From an uncultured Clostridia bacterium (GTDB lineage: Bacteria; Bacillota; Clostridia; Christensenellales; UBA1242), in assembly GCA_934772445.1 (NCBI GenBank), contig CAKVMJ010000010.1:1-44179 (forward strand): a stretch of 44,179 nucleotides of DNA, given 5' to 3'. Both the position numbers and the translations under genes were made by a program. This document shows, piece after piece, positions 1 to 8,911 of the stretch (position 1 is the stretch's first letter; each line of letters starts with the position of its first letter). The notes under the pieces are model-generated. The model was not told where the DNA came from and did no database searches. It worked only from the letters and a program-made list of their open reading frames with translations.

Positions 1-8
1 AATTTATT

Positions 9-17
9 TTATCCACA
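9..17 (+). promoter_or_regulatory. Consensus DnaA-box-like 9-mer
   Basis: TTATCCACA matches the DnaA-box consensus exactly. It would lie about 25-30 nt downstream of the start site of the leftward promoter at 46-74. It is a single copy, and the same 9-mer occurs inside the rel gene at 6369-6377, so chance is a real possibility. No box cluster or origin is visible. Confidence 0.25.
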
Positions 18-45
18 ATTTTTAAATAAATTTTATTATACATAA

Positions 46-74
46 ATTATATTACTTTTTTTTTTTTTAGTCAA
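46..74 (-). promoter_or_regulatory. σA-type promoter firing left out of the window
   Basis: On the minus strand there is a -35 TTGACT (69-74), a 17-bp spacer and a perfect -10 TATAAT (46-51). The spacer consists of 13 consecutive A residues followed by GTAA. Nothing in the window lies downstream, so it should drive a gene beyond position 1. The homopolymer inside the spacer is unusual and is discussed in the findings. Confidence 0.7.
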
Positions 75-293
75 GTAAAATTCCGCTCAATTCAAAAATT
101 TTTTAAAAAATTTCAACTTTTTTCAAATATTTATCAATTTTATATAAAAATTAAAAAATTTTAACCTTAAAAACTTTAAGATTAAGAGTTAAAAATATAA
201 AATAATTTTTAATTTTTAAATTAATATTTAAAACTAAAAAAGTTATATTAAAATTCCAGTTAACATTTCAAACTTAAAAATATTAGAATTGTT

Positions 294-321
294 AAAAAAA
301 TGTGAGCATAAAAACTCACAT
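294..321 (-). terminator. Intrinsic terminator after pnp
   Basis: On the minus strand a 7-bp stem ATGTGAG/CTCACAT (300-306 with 315-321, 8-nt loop) is followed directly by a run of seven T. It lies 17 bp beyond the pnp stop codon and closes the rpsO-pnp transcription unit. Confidence 0.85.
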
Positions 322-337
322 CTAATTTTATATTGAA

Positions 338-2428
338 TTAGTTAAATACTCCAATAAGTTTTAAGTCAACTTTGCCTTTTTCATTTTTAATGCAAGTAAC
401 TTCAACTTTATCACCAATTTTAACAACATCTTCAACTTTCTCAACTCTCTTTGAGGAAAGTTTTGAAATATGAATCATTCCTTCTTTACCAAATCCTAAA
501 TCAACGAATGCACCAAATTGAAGAATTCTAACAACTGTACCTGTATAAGTGTTGCCAACTTCAATATCTTCAGCAATGCTTAAAATCATAGCTTTTGCTT
601 TTTCATTCATTTCAGCATCAACACCACAGATTGAAACCAAACCTTCATCTGAGATATCAATCTTAACGCCAGTTTCATCAATGATTTTATTAATCATTTT
701 ACCACCAGAACCGATAACATCTTTAATCTTATCTGGATTGATTGTAAATGAAATAATCTTTGGAGCATAAGGACTTAATGATTTTCTTGGTTCTTTAATA
801 ACTTCAGCCATTTTACCTAAGATGAATAATCTACCCTTTCTTGCTCTTTCTAAGGCTTCTCTTAAGATATGTTCATCAATACCTTTGATTTTAATATCCA
901 TTTGAATAGCTGTGATACCTTTTTCTGTACCAGCAACTTTGAAATCCATATCTCCAAGGAAATCTTCCAAACCTTGAATATCACTTAAAACAGCTACTTT
1001 TCCGCTTTCTTCATCTTTGATTAAGCCCATTGCAATACCAGCAACTGGAGCTTTAATAGGAACGCCTGCATCCATTAATGCTAATGTACTACCACAAACA
1101 CTTGCTTGGCTTGTTGAACCATTTGAACTTAGAACTTCTGAAACAGTACGGATTGCATAAGGGAATTCTTCTTCGCTTGGAAGAACTGGAACTAATGCTC
1201 TTTCTGCTAACGCACCGTGACCAATTTCTCTTCTACCAGCACTCTTTAAAGGTTTTGCTTCACCAGTTGAATATGCTGGGAAATTATAATGATGCATATA
1301 TCTCTTTTCTTCTTCCTCATCAATACCATCAAGGATTTGAGTATCCCTCATACTACCTAGAGTTAGAGTTGTCATAACTTGAGTTTCACCACGAGTAAAC
1401 ACACCACTTCCGTGTACTCTTGGAAGAACACCAACTTCACACCAAATTGGACGAATTTCATCAACCTTTCTACCATCTGGTCTAATACCATCATTGATAA
1501 TCTTCTTACGCATAATTTCTTTTTTAATCTTATATAAAACATCTAAGATTTCTCTTTCCTTATCTGGGAAAGTTTCTGCGAAGTGATTTAAAATATTTTC
1601 ATTTGCTTTTTCTTCTGCTGCATCTCTTTCACTTCTAACGAAATGAGTCATAACTTCTTCCATTAATGGATAAGCATATTCTTTAACAGCATTTGTAATT
1701 TCTTCTGGAATTACATAGAATGGTAAGTTTTCTGCTTTCTTAACGCCTAATTCTTCAGCAATTTTTTCTTGAAATTCAACTTGCTTTTTGATTTCTTCGT
1801 GAGCAAATAAAATTCCTTGCAACATTTCTTCTTCTGTAACTTCTTTAGCGCCAGCTTCAACCATTAAAATTGCATCTTTAGTTCCTGCAACTTTTAAATC
1901 AATAAGGCTCTTTTCTTTAATCTCTGTGTTTGGATTAATATAATATTTACCATCAACTAAAGCCACTTCACAAGCACCAGTTGGTCCAGCAAATGGAATA
2001 TCACTTATAGTTAGAGCAAGTGAGCTACCAAACATTGCTAAAGGCTCTGGAGCAACATCATAATCAATACTTAATGGAGTTGCAACCACAGTTACATCAT
2101 TAAAGAATCCTTTTGGGAATAATGGTCTTAATGGTCTATCAATCAATCTACTAGTTAAGATAGCTTGGTCTGTTGGTCTGCCTTCTCTTCTTTTAAAACC
2201 ACCCGGAATCTTACCAACAGCGTAAAGTTTTTCTTCAAAGTCAACGCTTAATGGAAAAAAATCTTGACCTGGTCTTGGTTCTTTATTCATACAAGTATTA
2301 ACCATAACCATTGTATCACCACATTTAACAATACAATGACCATTGGTTTGGAAAGCATACTTACCTATCTCAACTTCAACTTTCTTACCACCAATTTCTG
2401 TTTCAAATGTTCTAAAATCTCTTTTCAT
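338..2428 (-). CDS. pnp: Polyribonucleotide nucleotidyltransferase (PNPase)
   Basis: PNPase is a cytoplasmic 3'-5' phosphorolytic exoribonuclease that degrades mRNA as a trimer. The 696-residue product has the full family layout: a first RNase PH domain (about 10-145), a helical linker, a catalytic second RNase PH domain (about 310-540, with DGRK and the GDMDFKVAGTEKGITA region), a KH domain with IGSGGK (about 550-605) and a C-terminal S1 domain (from about 623). The reading frame is open upstream to 2470, but I place the start at the ATG at 2428: it has GGAG five to six bases upstream, begins with the family-typical MKRDF, and the longer version would run towards the hairpin at 2473-2498. 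It follows rpsO, the conserved rpsO-pnp order. Confidence 0.97.
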   Translation of the reverse strand: MKRDFRTFETEIGGKKVEVEIGKYAFQTNGHCIVKCGDTMVMVNTCMNKEPRPGQDFFPLSVDFEEKLYAVGKIPGGFKRREGRPTDQAILTSRLIDRPLRPLFPKGFFNDVTVVATPLSIDYDVAPEPLAMFGSSLALTISDIPFAGPTGACEVALVDGKYYINPNTEIKEKSLIDLKVAGTKDAILMVEAGAKEVTEEEMLQGILFAHEEIKKQVEFQEKIAEELGVKKAENLPFYVIPEEITNAVKEYAYPLMEEVMTHFVRSERDAAEEKANENILNHFAETFPDKEREILDVLYKIKKEIMRKKIINDGIRPDGRKVDEIRPIWCEVGVLPRVHGSGVFTRGETQVMTTLTLGSMRDTQILDGIDEEEEKRYMHHYNFPAYSTGEAKPLKSAGRREIGHGALAERALVPVLPSEEEFPYAIRTVSEVLSSNGSTSQASVCGSTLALMDAGVPIKAPVAGIAMGLIKDEESGKVAVLSDIQGLEDFLGDMDFKVAGTEKGITAIQMDIKIKGIDEHILREALERARKGRLFILGKMAEVIKEPRKSLSPYAPKIISFTINPDKIKDVIGSGGKMINKIIDETGVKIDISDEGLVSICGVDAEMNEKAKAMILSIAEDIEVGNTYTGTVVRILQFGAFVDLGFGKEGMIHISKLSSKRVEKVEDVVKIGDKVEVTCIKNEKGKVDLKLIGVFN

Positions 2429-2472
2429 TTTATCTCCTACAAAATAATTATTGCACACATATAAATACATTA

Positions 2473-2498
2473 AAAGGCTGGGAGTATTTCCAGCCTTT
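2473..2498 (-). terminator. Hairpin between rpsO and pnp
   Basis: A perfect 9-bp stem, AAAGGCTGG with CCAGCCTTT (2473-2481 and 2490-2498), surrounds an 8-nt loop. The sequence after it on the minus strand (TAATGTATTTAT) is only weakly T-rich, so full termination is doubtful. It may be a partial terminator or a processing site that lets rpsO and pnp be expressed at different levels. In E. coli the pnp leader carries an RNase III site in the same relative place, but the structure here is only analogous. Confidence 0.55.
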
Positions 2499-2505
2499 AT
2501 GCATA

Positions 2506-2769
2506 TTAACGAATACCCAATTTAACTTTTAATGCACGAGCAGCTTCAAGGTCAGTTTTTTCGAAATATTTTAATAATTTCTTTCTTTGACCAACTAATC
2601 TTGATAGTCCTCTACGAGAATGTTCGTCATTTTTATTTGCTTTTAAATGTTCTGTTAATTCAGCGATTCTAGCTGATAAAATAGCGATTTGAACTTCGCA
2701 ACTACCAGTATCTCCTTCTTTTCTAGCAAATTCGTTAATAACTGCTTGTTTTTTCTCTTTTTTAATCAT
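2506..2769 (-). CDS. rpsO: 30S ribosomal protein S15
   Basis: S15 is a primary binder of 16S rRNA in the platform of the small subunit. The 87-residue product is full length for the family (usually 88-89) and shows the conserved internal GDTGS, LTEHLK and HSRRGL segments. The ATG start has AGGAG at good spacing. It is preceded by a promoter (2852-2880) and a structured leader (2795-2842), so it starts a new transcription unit that continues into pnp. Confidence 0.98.
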   Translation of the reverse strand: MIKKEKKQAVINEFARKEGDTGSCEVQIAILSARIAELTEHLKANKNDEHSRRGLSRLVGQRKKLLKYFEKTDLEAARALKVKLGIR

Positions 2770-2794
2770 ATCTTTTCTCCTATATTTATATTCG

Positions 2795-2842
2795 CCTATG
2801 CCTGAGCTAATCGTTAGAGAACTCGATTAACCAAGAACTAGG
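2795..2842 (-). promoter_or_regulatory. Structured rpsO leader RNA (candidate S15 autoregulatory site)
   Basis: The RNA made from the promoter at 2852-2880 folds into a three-tier helix: CCUA with UAGG (outer), CUUGG with UCAGG (middle) and UAAUCG with CGAUUA (inner, 10-nt loop). It sits between the start site and the rpsO ribosome binding site. S15 is known to repress its own translation through leader structures in several bacteria. That this one does so is inference from position and structure only. Confidence 0.5.
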
Positions 2843-2851
2843 TACTTTAAA

Positions 2852-2880
2852 ATAATAACACAATAAATCAACTTTGTAAA
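2852..2880 (-). promoter_or_regulatory. Promoter of rpsO-pnp
   Basis: -35 TTTACA (2875-2880), 17-bp spacer, -10 TATTAT (2852-2857) with an upstream TG one base away (extended -10). The expected start site is near 2845, directly before the structured leader. Confidence 0.65.
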
Positions 2881-2921
2881 GACAAATATTTTAATTTATT
2901 TAGTTTTTTATTATTTTTACA

Positions 2922-4334
2922 CTATTTATTAATATCTTTAAATAGATTTTCTCTTTTTAAAAGTAGTTCATTCAATCTTTCTATATATTCTTTTGGCTCT
3001 TTAACAAAAGCCACACGCTCTAACCTATTTGCCTCAACATCTAAATATTTAGAAATAGCATTTGCCCCACAAGCCACAATACTTCTTGCCTCTTCCATAC
3101 TATTAACATTAAATTTACAGATTGTATCACCCTTAAAATATCCTATATTTTCAAGGTTTGCAAGTGCATTCTTTTGTTTATATAAATAATACGGATTATA
3201 GCCACTTTTCAGCAATTTTTTAATTGAAAAATCAACCATTTTTTCAACTTCAATTTCATCTGATGTTTTTCCACCATTTAAGTTTAGATTTGAAGCTCGT
3301 TTTAAGCATAAAGTATGAACGGTTATATTATCTGGATTTAATTTTATTGTTTTTAATAGCGTTGACTTAAAGTCTTTCAACTTCTCTTCTCCAAGCCCTG
3401 CAATCAAATCCATATTAATATCAAATTTATAATTTCTAGCTAAATTATAAGCTTCTATTGTTTGCTCTGAATTATGACTTCTTCCAATTAGTTTTAAAGT
3501 TTCATCATTGAATGTTTGAGGGTTTACACTTATTCTTGTTACACCATAATGTTCTAAAACATCAAGTTTTTCCTTTGTTATTGTATCTGGTCTGCCACAC
3601 TCAACAGTAAATTCCTTAATATCACTAGGCAAAACAGATAATATTTTCTCTAATTGTTTATCTGAAAGCGAAGTTGGAGTTCCACCGCCCATATAAATGT
3701 TTTCTAATATTAATTTTTGCTTTTTAATCATTTTTAAAGCATTTTTTATATCTAAAATTAAAGCATCAATATAAGGTTCAACAAATTGAGAACACTTATT
3801 TATTGGTAGCGAAATAAACGAACAGTAATAGCATTTAGATGTACAGAAAGGTATATTTATATATAAATCAACCTTATTTTGCACCTTATCAATTGTTTGA
3901 TTTTTAGCTATTGCCTCTAAAAGTTTAACTTTTGCCTTTGAAACTTTATATTCATTAGTTAAAATTCTTTTTACTTCCGAAATATTACCAGTTTCTTCTA
4001 ATAATTCGTGGAATAACTTTGTTGGTCTAATACCAGTTAAAGAACCGTAAGGTATTTTTCTATGCTCACGCTTTGCAACCACATCATATAGAAAAACTTT
4101 TGCATTTTTCTTTATATATTTAAAACTATTCTCTAATTCTTTAAAAGAAAGCGTAAATTCTCTTTTATATTCTTTACCTTTAAAAACCAAATTCATTACA
4201 TAATTATTTTCAATATTATTTATATCCAACGATAATTCTTCTAATGAATTTTCGACTTCATCTTTTGAATAGAATAATTTAAGTATTAAAATTAATTCAT
4301 CTTTTAGTTTTTCATAATTTGTTATAACTTTCAT
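2922..4334 (-). CDS. hemZ: HemZ-type radical SAM protein (coproporphyrinogen dehydrogenase family)
   Basis: This is a HemN/HemZ-family radical SAM enzyme, nominally involved in oxygen-independent conversion of coproporphyrinogen III. The cluster-binding motif CTSKCYYC (CX3CX2C, near residues 164-171) and the following YMGGGTPTS segment are clear. The N-terminal ~150 residues are the HemZ-specific extension, with YGSLTGIRPTKL. I chose the ATG at 4334, which overlaps the rel stop codon by one base (TGATG) with AGGA seven bases upstream; a GTG one codon earlier is possible. Its place after recJ-rel matches Firmicutes order. No other haem genes are in the window, so the physiological substrate is not certain. 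Confidence 0.88.
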   Translation of the reverse strand: MKVITNYEKLKDELILILKLFYSKDEVENSLEELSLDINNIENNYVMNLVFKGKEYKREFTLSFKELENSFKYIKKNAKVFLYDVVAKREHRKIPYGSLTGIRPTKLFHELLEETGNISEVKRILTNEYKVSKAKVKLLEAIAKNQTIDKVQNKVDLYINIPFCTSKCYYCSFISLPINKCSQFVEPYIDALILDIKNALKMIKKQKLILENIYMGGGTPTSLSDKQLEKILSVLPSDIKEFTVECGRPDTITKEKLDVLEHYGVTRISVNPQTFNDETLKLIGRSHNSEQTIEAYNLARNYKFDINMDLIAGLGEEKLKDFKSTLLKTIKLNPDNITVHTLCLKRASNLNLNGGKTSDEIEVEKMVDFSIKKLLKSGYNPYYLYKQKNALANLENIGYFKGDTICKFNVNSMEEARSIVACGANAISKYLDVEANRLERVAFVKEPKEYIERLNELLLKRENLFKDINK

Positions 4335-6523
4335 CACACATTCCTATAAACTTCGTAAACGCAAGCCAAACTTCCAATTTTATTCATAATTTCATCTAAC
4401 TCAATTTTTGAAGAAATTTCAATTCTAATTGTAACTATTAATTGATTTTGATTATTAACCCTTGAACTAATGCTTATAATATTCAATTTAGAATCTGAAA
4501 TTCTTTTAGATATTTGAGAAAGAGTTGTACTTTTATTTTGCGCAATAACAGAAAAATCACCAATAAAGCCTTTACCTTTACTTTCGTTCCAGCTACATTC
4601 TATCAATCTATCAAATTCGCATAGTTTTAAAGAAGAACAATCTGCTCTATGAATAGTAACACCTTTACCTCTTGAAACATAACCCGTTATCTCATCTCCC
4701 GGCAATGGATTACAACACTTTGCAAACTTAACAAGCATATTAGAATAGCCTCTAACAGAAACTTGTCCTAAATGATTATGTTCTTTAATCTCACTTGGCA
4801 TAACACCACGCAAAATCTCTTCTTCTTGAATATCATCTTTATAAAGTTTGTATAACTTATTGAAGATTTGATTTGATGTAATTCCACCATATCCTATTGA
4901 GGCAAGCATATCTTCAATAGATGTAAAGGAATATCTTTCTAAAACTTCGTTTAAATACTTATCTTGCCAAATTTTAGAAACTGCTACACCTTTAGTTTTA
5001 CAGAAAGCATCAAACATTGATTTTCCTTTCTTTATATTATCTTCTTTCATTGATTTTTTAAAGAAAGAATTTATTTTAGATTTAGCCCCAGCAGTTTTAC
5101 ATATCTTCAACCAATCTCTTGAAGGACCTTTTGAAAGCGGACTAGTGATTATTTCAACCACATCACCATTCTTAAGTAAAGTGCTTAATGTAGCCATTTT
5201 TCCATTTATCTTAGCACCAACGCAAGTATCGCCAACTTGAGAGTGTACGCCATAAGCAAAATCTATTGGAGTTGAACCTTCTGGAAATTCTAAAATTTTA
5301 CCTTGAGGAGTTTGAACAAATATTCTTCCAACATAGACATCGGTTTTCAACACCTCTAAAAGTTCATCACTAGATTTTTCTTTATATAAATCCATAATCG
5401 ACCTAAAATAATTTATTTTAGCATCGTTTTCATTAACCTTTTTATTAAACTTATATGCCCAATGTGCAGCCAATCCATATTCAGCATAGTTATGCATATC
5501 AAATGTTCTGATTTGAACTTCAACAGGGTCACCATTATCCAAAACAATAGCCGTATGTATGGATTGATAACCGTTTTCTTTTGGGTGTGAGATATAGTCT
5601 TTACAATCTCCAAAAGGCTTAAACATTGAGAATATTTTTCCTAATACTGCATAACATTCATCAACCGTATCAACAATTACACGCACTGCTAATATATCAA
5701 CAATATGATTAAATGTAAATTCGGAGAATTTGATATTTTCAACATTTTTTATTGCCCGTTTATCTCTTCCATAAACATCTAACAATGAATTTACGGACAT
5801 ATCTTTGCTTTGCAACTTCTTTGCAATACTAGCCATTTGCTTTTGTCTGCCATAAACAAGGTTATGAGGAGAGATTATTTGTATTTCTTTCTTTATCTTT
5901 TCAATAACTTCTTCAATTGATTGGTTTCTCTCTTCAAAATATTCACTCAAAACCTTAGACAATTCTTCATACATCTTTGGTTTATAATATTTAAAAGTTG
6001 CATTTTCAAATTTATTTTTAATTTGGCTCATTCCAAGCATAGATGCAACTGGCGAATAAATATCATTAATCGCCTTCATCATTTTCTCTAATTCGCTTTG
6101 AGAATAAAACTCTAAATAATCCAATTTTAAGGCTTCAATAAGGAGTTTTATAATAACAACACGCATTTCTTTTGCAATGCTCATAAACATCTTCTTAACG
6201 CCTTCAAGTTGCTCTTCTTTCGTTTCAAGATTTAAAAGCTCTAGATTTTCTAAAGATGAAATTAAAAACAATATTTCTTCATCTAATTTGTTTTTATGTG
6301 GAATATCAATACCCAATTTTACAAGAGGAAAATAAAGTCCTGCCATAACAGAATGAAAACCAAGTTTGTTATCCACAATAGATAAAGCTAGCCTCTTAGC
6401 AAACTCAGCATTATAGAGTTTTTCATCTTTTAAAGAACTTTCAATCTCACTCAACACTTTATTGATTGCCAAACATTGCTCATTATTAAAATTTAATTCA
6501 ATCTCTTTTTGAAAATCTTTCAT
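4334..6523 (-). CDS. rel: RelA/SpoT homologue with a degenerate hydrolase domain
   Basis: Long RSH enzymes make and usually also hydrolyse (p)ppGpp. This 729-residue protein keeps the synthetase features: GRQK (226-228 R-x-K), an aspartate in VDILAVR (about 276), NGYQSIHT, EVQIRT (335-340) and AEYGLAAHW, followed by a TGS domain (about 395-460) and a C-terminal ACT domain. The N-terminal hydrolase domain has lost its metal and catalytic motifs: there is no HD, no ED pair, and the region equivalent to ADRLHNMR reads LLIEALKLD (about 127-135). The bifunctional RXKD motif reads DCKD (306-309). About 25 extra residues precede VDILAVR. It lies 11 bp after recJ, without the apt gene often found between them. 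I infer a synthetase-only enzyme. Confidence 0.92.
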   Translation of the reverse strand: MKDFQKEIELNFNNEQCLAINKVLSEIESSLKDEKLYNAEFAKRLALSIVDNKLGFHSVMAGLYFPLVKLGIDIPHKNKLDEEILFLISSLENLELLNLETKEEQLEGVKKMFMSIAKEMRVVIIKLLIEALKLDYLEFYSQSELEKMMKAINDIYSPVASMLGMSQIKNKFENATFKYYKPKMYEELSKVLSEYFEERNQSIEEVIEKIKKEIQIISPHNLVYGRQKQMASIAKKLQSKDMSVNSLLDVYGRDKRAIKNVENIKFSEFTFNHIVDILAVRVIVDTVDECYAVLGKIFSMFKPFGDCKDYISHPKENGYQSIHTAIVLDNGDPVEVQIRTFDMHNYAEYGLAAHWAYKFNKKVNENDAKINYFRSIMDLYKEKSSDELLEVLKTDVYVGRIFVQTPQGKILEFPEGSTPIDFAYGVHSQVGDTCVGAKINGKMATLSTLLKNGDVVEIITSPLSKGPSRDWLKICKTAGAKSKINSFFKKSMKEDNIKKGKSMFDAFCKTKGVAVSKIWQDKYLNEVLERYSFTSIEDMLASIGYGGITSNQIFNKLYKLYKDDIQEEEILRGVMPSEIKEHNHLGQVSVRGYSNMLVKFAKCCNPLPGDEITGYVSRGKGVTIHRADCSSLKLCEFDRLIECSWNESKGKGFIGDFSVIAQNKSTTLSQISKRISDSKLNIISISSRVNNQNQLIVTIRIEISSKIELDEIMNKIGSLACVYEVYRNV

Positions 6524-6534
6524 TTTTCACCCAT

Positions 6535-8901
6535 TTAGCATAATGCTTTTATAAAATTATAAATTTTTGAATTTTTTAATTCGCTTTTAACTTTCGTTAA
6601 AACTAATTGATATTTTTTAATATCTAATATTCCTAATTCATTCAATACTAATGCCACAAAAACCATTTGTGTCATATTAAGGGAGAATTGTGGATTAACG
6701 CCCTTTATTCCTTCAAATAAATCAAAGAAATCACCGCCAGTGATAGCTTTTTTTCCTGCAAATAAAATTGCATTATGATACTTTGCAAATGTATCTCTAT
6801 CTGTTCTAATTTTCTTGAATAAATTTAAGTCTAATTCTTTATTAGGAATATAAACTTCAGCTCCTAATTCAGCTAATTTATTAACATATCCTTGATGAAC
6901 TGGAGGGTCTAACAAATATATTTGGGAGTAATTTTTAAAGTTATTTAAACTCAAAGGAGCAAACAAAATACAATTCTCGCCAAAAGTATTATTTATTTTA
7001 TACAAATCGAAATTCGTAATATTTTTATTTGATTTCACAAATTCATTATAACTTTCAATTGTGTTTGCAATAACTAAAGTTCCAAAAGCATTTAATGATG
7101 TATCTTTATTTATATTTTTTATCATCATATTTGGCTCTAAAACTTTATATCCTTTATCAGACACCTCATTTAAGTAGTTGATTTGTAATAGATAACTAGA
7201 GTTAATAATATCGTTTTTAACACCAGTATTTAACTGTGAAAAACTTAAATTCCTTATTATTCCTTTTATCTTTGTTTTCTTATAATATGTTTCCATACCA
7301 AGCTCGATAATTGCGTGTTTATTACAATTACTATTTAGATTATAAAGATAATCACCCATATTAAAGCCAAGTAATTCAATATTATTAACAACCAATTTTA
7401 TATGATTAAAGTAGTTTGGCATTCTGTTTACAGTTACACCATTAAATGAAAGTTTGAATAAAGGTCTTTCATTTGCAAGTCCAAATGGTTCTAGCTTACT
7501 CAAATCTCTAACAAATTTTTCAGTAATCTTAACTTTTGTTAGGTCTAAATCATACTTTTTAGAAAATATAAAGTCACTGCTAGGATAATTTGCGAAGATA
7601 TAATCATTAAAAGCCTTTTTGAAGTTTTCTAAGTTTTCAGGACTAACAGTTATTCCCGCTGCTTGATTATGTCCGCCAAACTTTACTAAAGTATGTTTTA
7701 TATTATTTAAAACTTCAAAAACATTAACTGCAGGAATACTCCTTACACTACCCTTATAAACATCATCAACTTTAGTTAAAACACAGGCTGGTCTATTATA
7801 AACATCAACAAGTTTTGAACTAATAATTCCAAGTACTCCACTTTCCCATTTTTCATTATAAACAACAATTCCGCTTTGCTTAGAAATGTTTACATCTTTT
7901 AATTGTTCTAACGCTTCATTGGTAATATTATTTGTTTCGGTTAAGCGTTTTTCATTCATTTCTAATAAGGTCTTTATATATTCATTTATCTTCTTTACAT
8001 CTTCTTCTATATACAAATAAAATGAAATAATAGCATCACCCATTCTTCCACTTGCATTTATTTTAGGTGCAAGCTTATATGAAATATCACTAGATGTTAG
8101 TGCTTGATTAAATTTTAATTTCTCAAGCAATTTTTTTAAACCTAATGGTAGATCAGTTTTTTGATTTTTTAAACCAAAATAAACTATCGCACGATTTTCA
8201 TCAATTAAAGGCACAATATCTGCAACTGTTGCCAATGATGCGATTGTTAGATATTTCTTAGCATTTTCAAGTCCCATCAAAGCTTGTGCCACTTTAAAGG
8301 CAACGCCAGCACCACATAAATCTTTGAAAGGATATGCTTGATTTTCCAATTTTGGATTTACAACTATACAATCTGGAATTTCATCAGGAATATCGTGGTG
8401 GTCGGTAACGGCAATTTCTATTCCTATTTTTTTGCAATAATCTACTTCAACTTTTGAAGAAATACCACAATCCACAGTTACTATAAAATCTGGATTATAT
8501 AATTTTTTTATTTTATCTATTGTTTCTATAGATAGTCCATAACCATCTGCAATTCTGTTTGGCAAAAACACATCAGGTTTCAAACCTAATTCAATAAATG
8601 TTTTATACATTATTGCAGAAGCGCTTATACCATCTGTATCATAATCTCCTAATATTACAACCCTGCTTTTTTTAGCAATATGTTCTTTAATCTTTTCTAT
8701 AAGTTTATCCATATTTACTAATTCATAGGGATTGTGAAAACTTTTTTCATCAGGTTTCAAGAATTTATTAATTTTCTCTTCAGAATCAAAACCACGCATA
8801 AAAAGAAGTTTTATCACATTCTCATCAAGGCTTGTTTTCTTCGCAATATTTCCAATAACTCTATTATTAAATTTTATCTCTTTTTTTCTCTTAAATTCCA
8901 A
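6535..8901 (-). CDS. recJ: Single-stranded-DNA-specific exonuclease RecJ
   Basis: RecJ is a 5'-3' single-strand exonuclease of recombination and mismatch repair. The product carries the DHH phosphoesterase motifs in order: GDYDTDG (about 85-91), VDCG, and DHH, followed by the GRMGD segment, the DHHA1 GGHNQAAG motif and a long C-terminal region typical of Firmicutes RecJ. The frame stays open to a TTG at 8928, but that would lie inside a terminator-like hairpin. I prefer the TTG at 8901 (788 residues), which has GAGG six bases upstream. It sits between secF and rel, the conserved Firmicutes order. Confidence 0.95.
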   Translation of the reverse strand: MEFKRKKEIKFNNRVIGNIAKKTSLDENVIKLLFMRGFDSEEKINKFLKPDEKSFHNPYELVNMDKLIEKIKEHIAKKSRVVILGDYDTDGISASAIMYKTFIELGLKPDVFLPNRIADGYGLSIETIDKIKKLYNPDFIVTVDCGISSKVEVDYCKKIGIEIAVTDHHDIPDEIPDCIVVNPKLENQAYPFKDLCGAGVAFKVAQALMGLENAKKYLTIASLATVADIVPLIDENRAIVYFGLKNQKTDLPLGLKKLLEKLKFNQALTSSDISYKLAPKINASGRMGDAIISFYLYIEEDVKKINEYIKTLLEMNEKRLTETNNITNEALEQLKDVNISKQSGIVVYNEKWESGVLGIISSKLVDVYNRPACVLTKVDDVYKGSVRSIPAVNVFEVLNNIKHTLVKFGGHNQAAGITVSPENLENFKKAFNDYIFANYPSSDFIFSKKYDLDLTKVKITEKFVRDLSKLEPFGLANERPLFKLSFNGVTVNRMPNYFNHIKLVVNNIELLGFNMGDYLYNLNSNCNKHAIIELGMETYYKKTKIKGIIRNLSFSQLNTGVKNDIINSSYLLQINYLNEVSDKGYKVLEPNMMIKNINKDTSLNAFGTLVIANTIESYNEFVKSNKNITNFDLYKINNTFGENCILFAPLSLNNFKNYSQIYLLDPPVHQGYVNKLAELGAEVYIPNKELDLNLFKKIRTDRDTFAKYHNAILFAGKKAITGGDFFDLFEGIKGVNPQFSLNMTQMVFVALVLNELGILDIKKYQLVLTKVKSELKNSKIYNFIKALC

Positions 8902-8911
8902 TTTTTTCCTC

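Larger units (their letters stand above)
1..293. other. AT-rich non-coding stretch at the left edge
   Basis: No credible gene is visible in this stretch, which is almost entirely A and T with long A/T runs and an 18-bp AT-only palindrome near 96-114. It lies downstream of the pnp terminator. The only elements I can support are a promoter pointing left out of the window (46-74) and a single consensus DnaA-box sequence (9-17). It is probably the upstream region of a gene located beyond the left edge. Confidence 0.7.

Noticed and set aside
1..337. A small gene or replication origin in the AT-rich left end
   Set aside because: No open frame with a ribosome binding site, only one DnaA box, and gene orientation argues against an origin at this end.
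2429..2470. 14-residue N-terminal extension of PNPase
   Set aside because: The ATG at 2428 has a proper ribosome binding site and matches the family N-terminus; the extension does not resemble PNPase.
6369..6377. Second consensus DnaA box inside rel
   Set aside because: It is an isolated 9-mer within a coding region and shows that such a match occurs by chance in this sequence.
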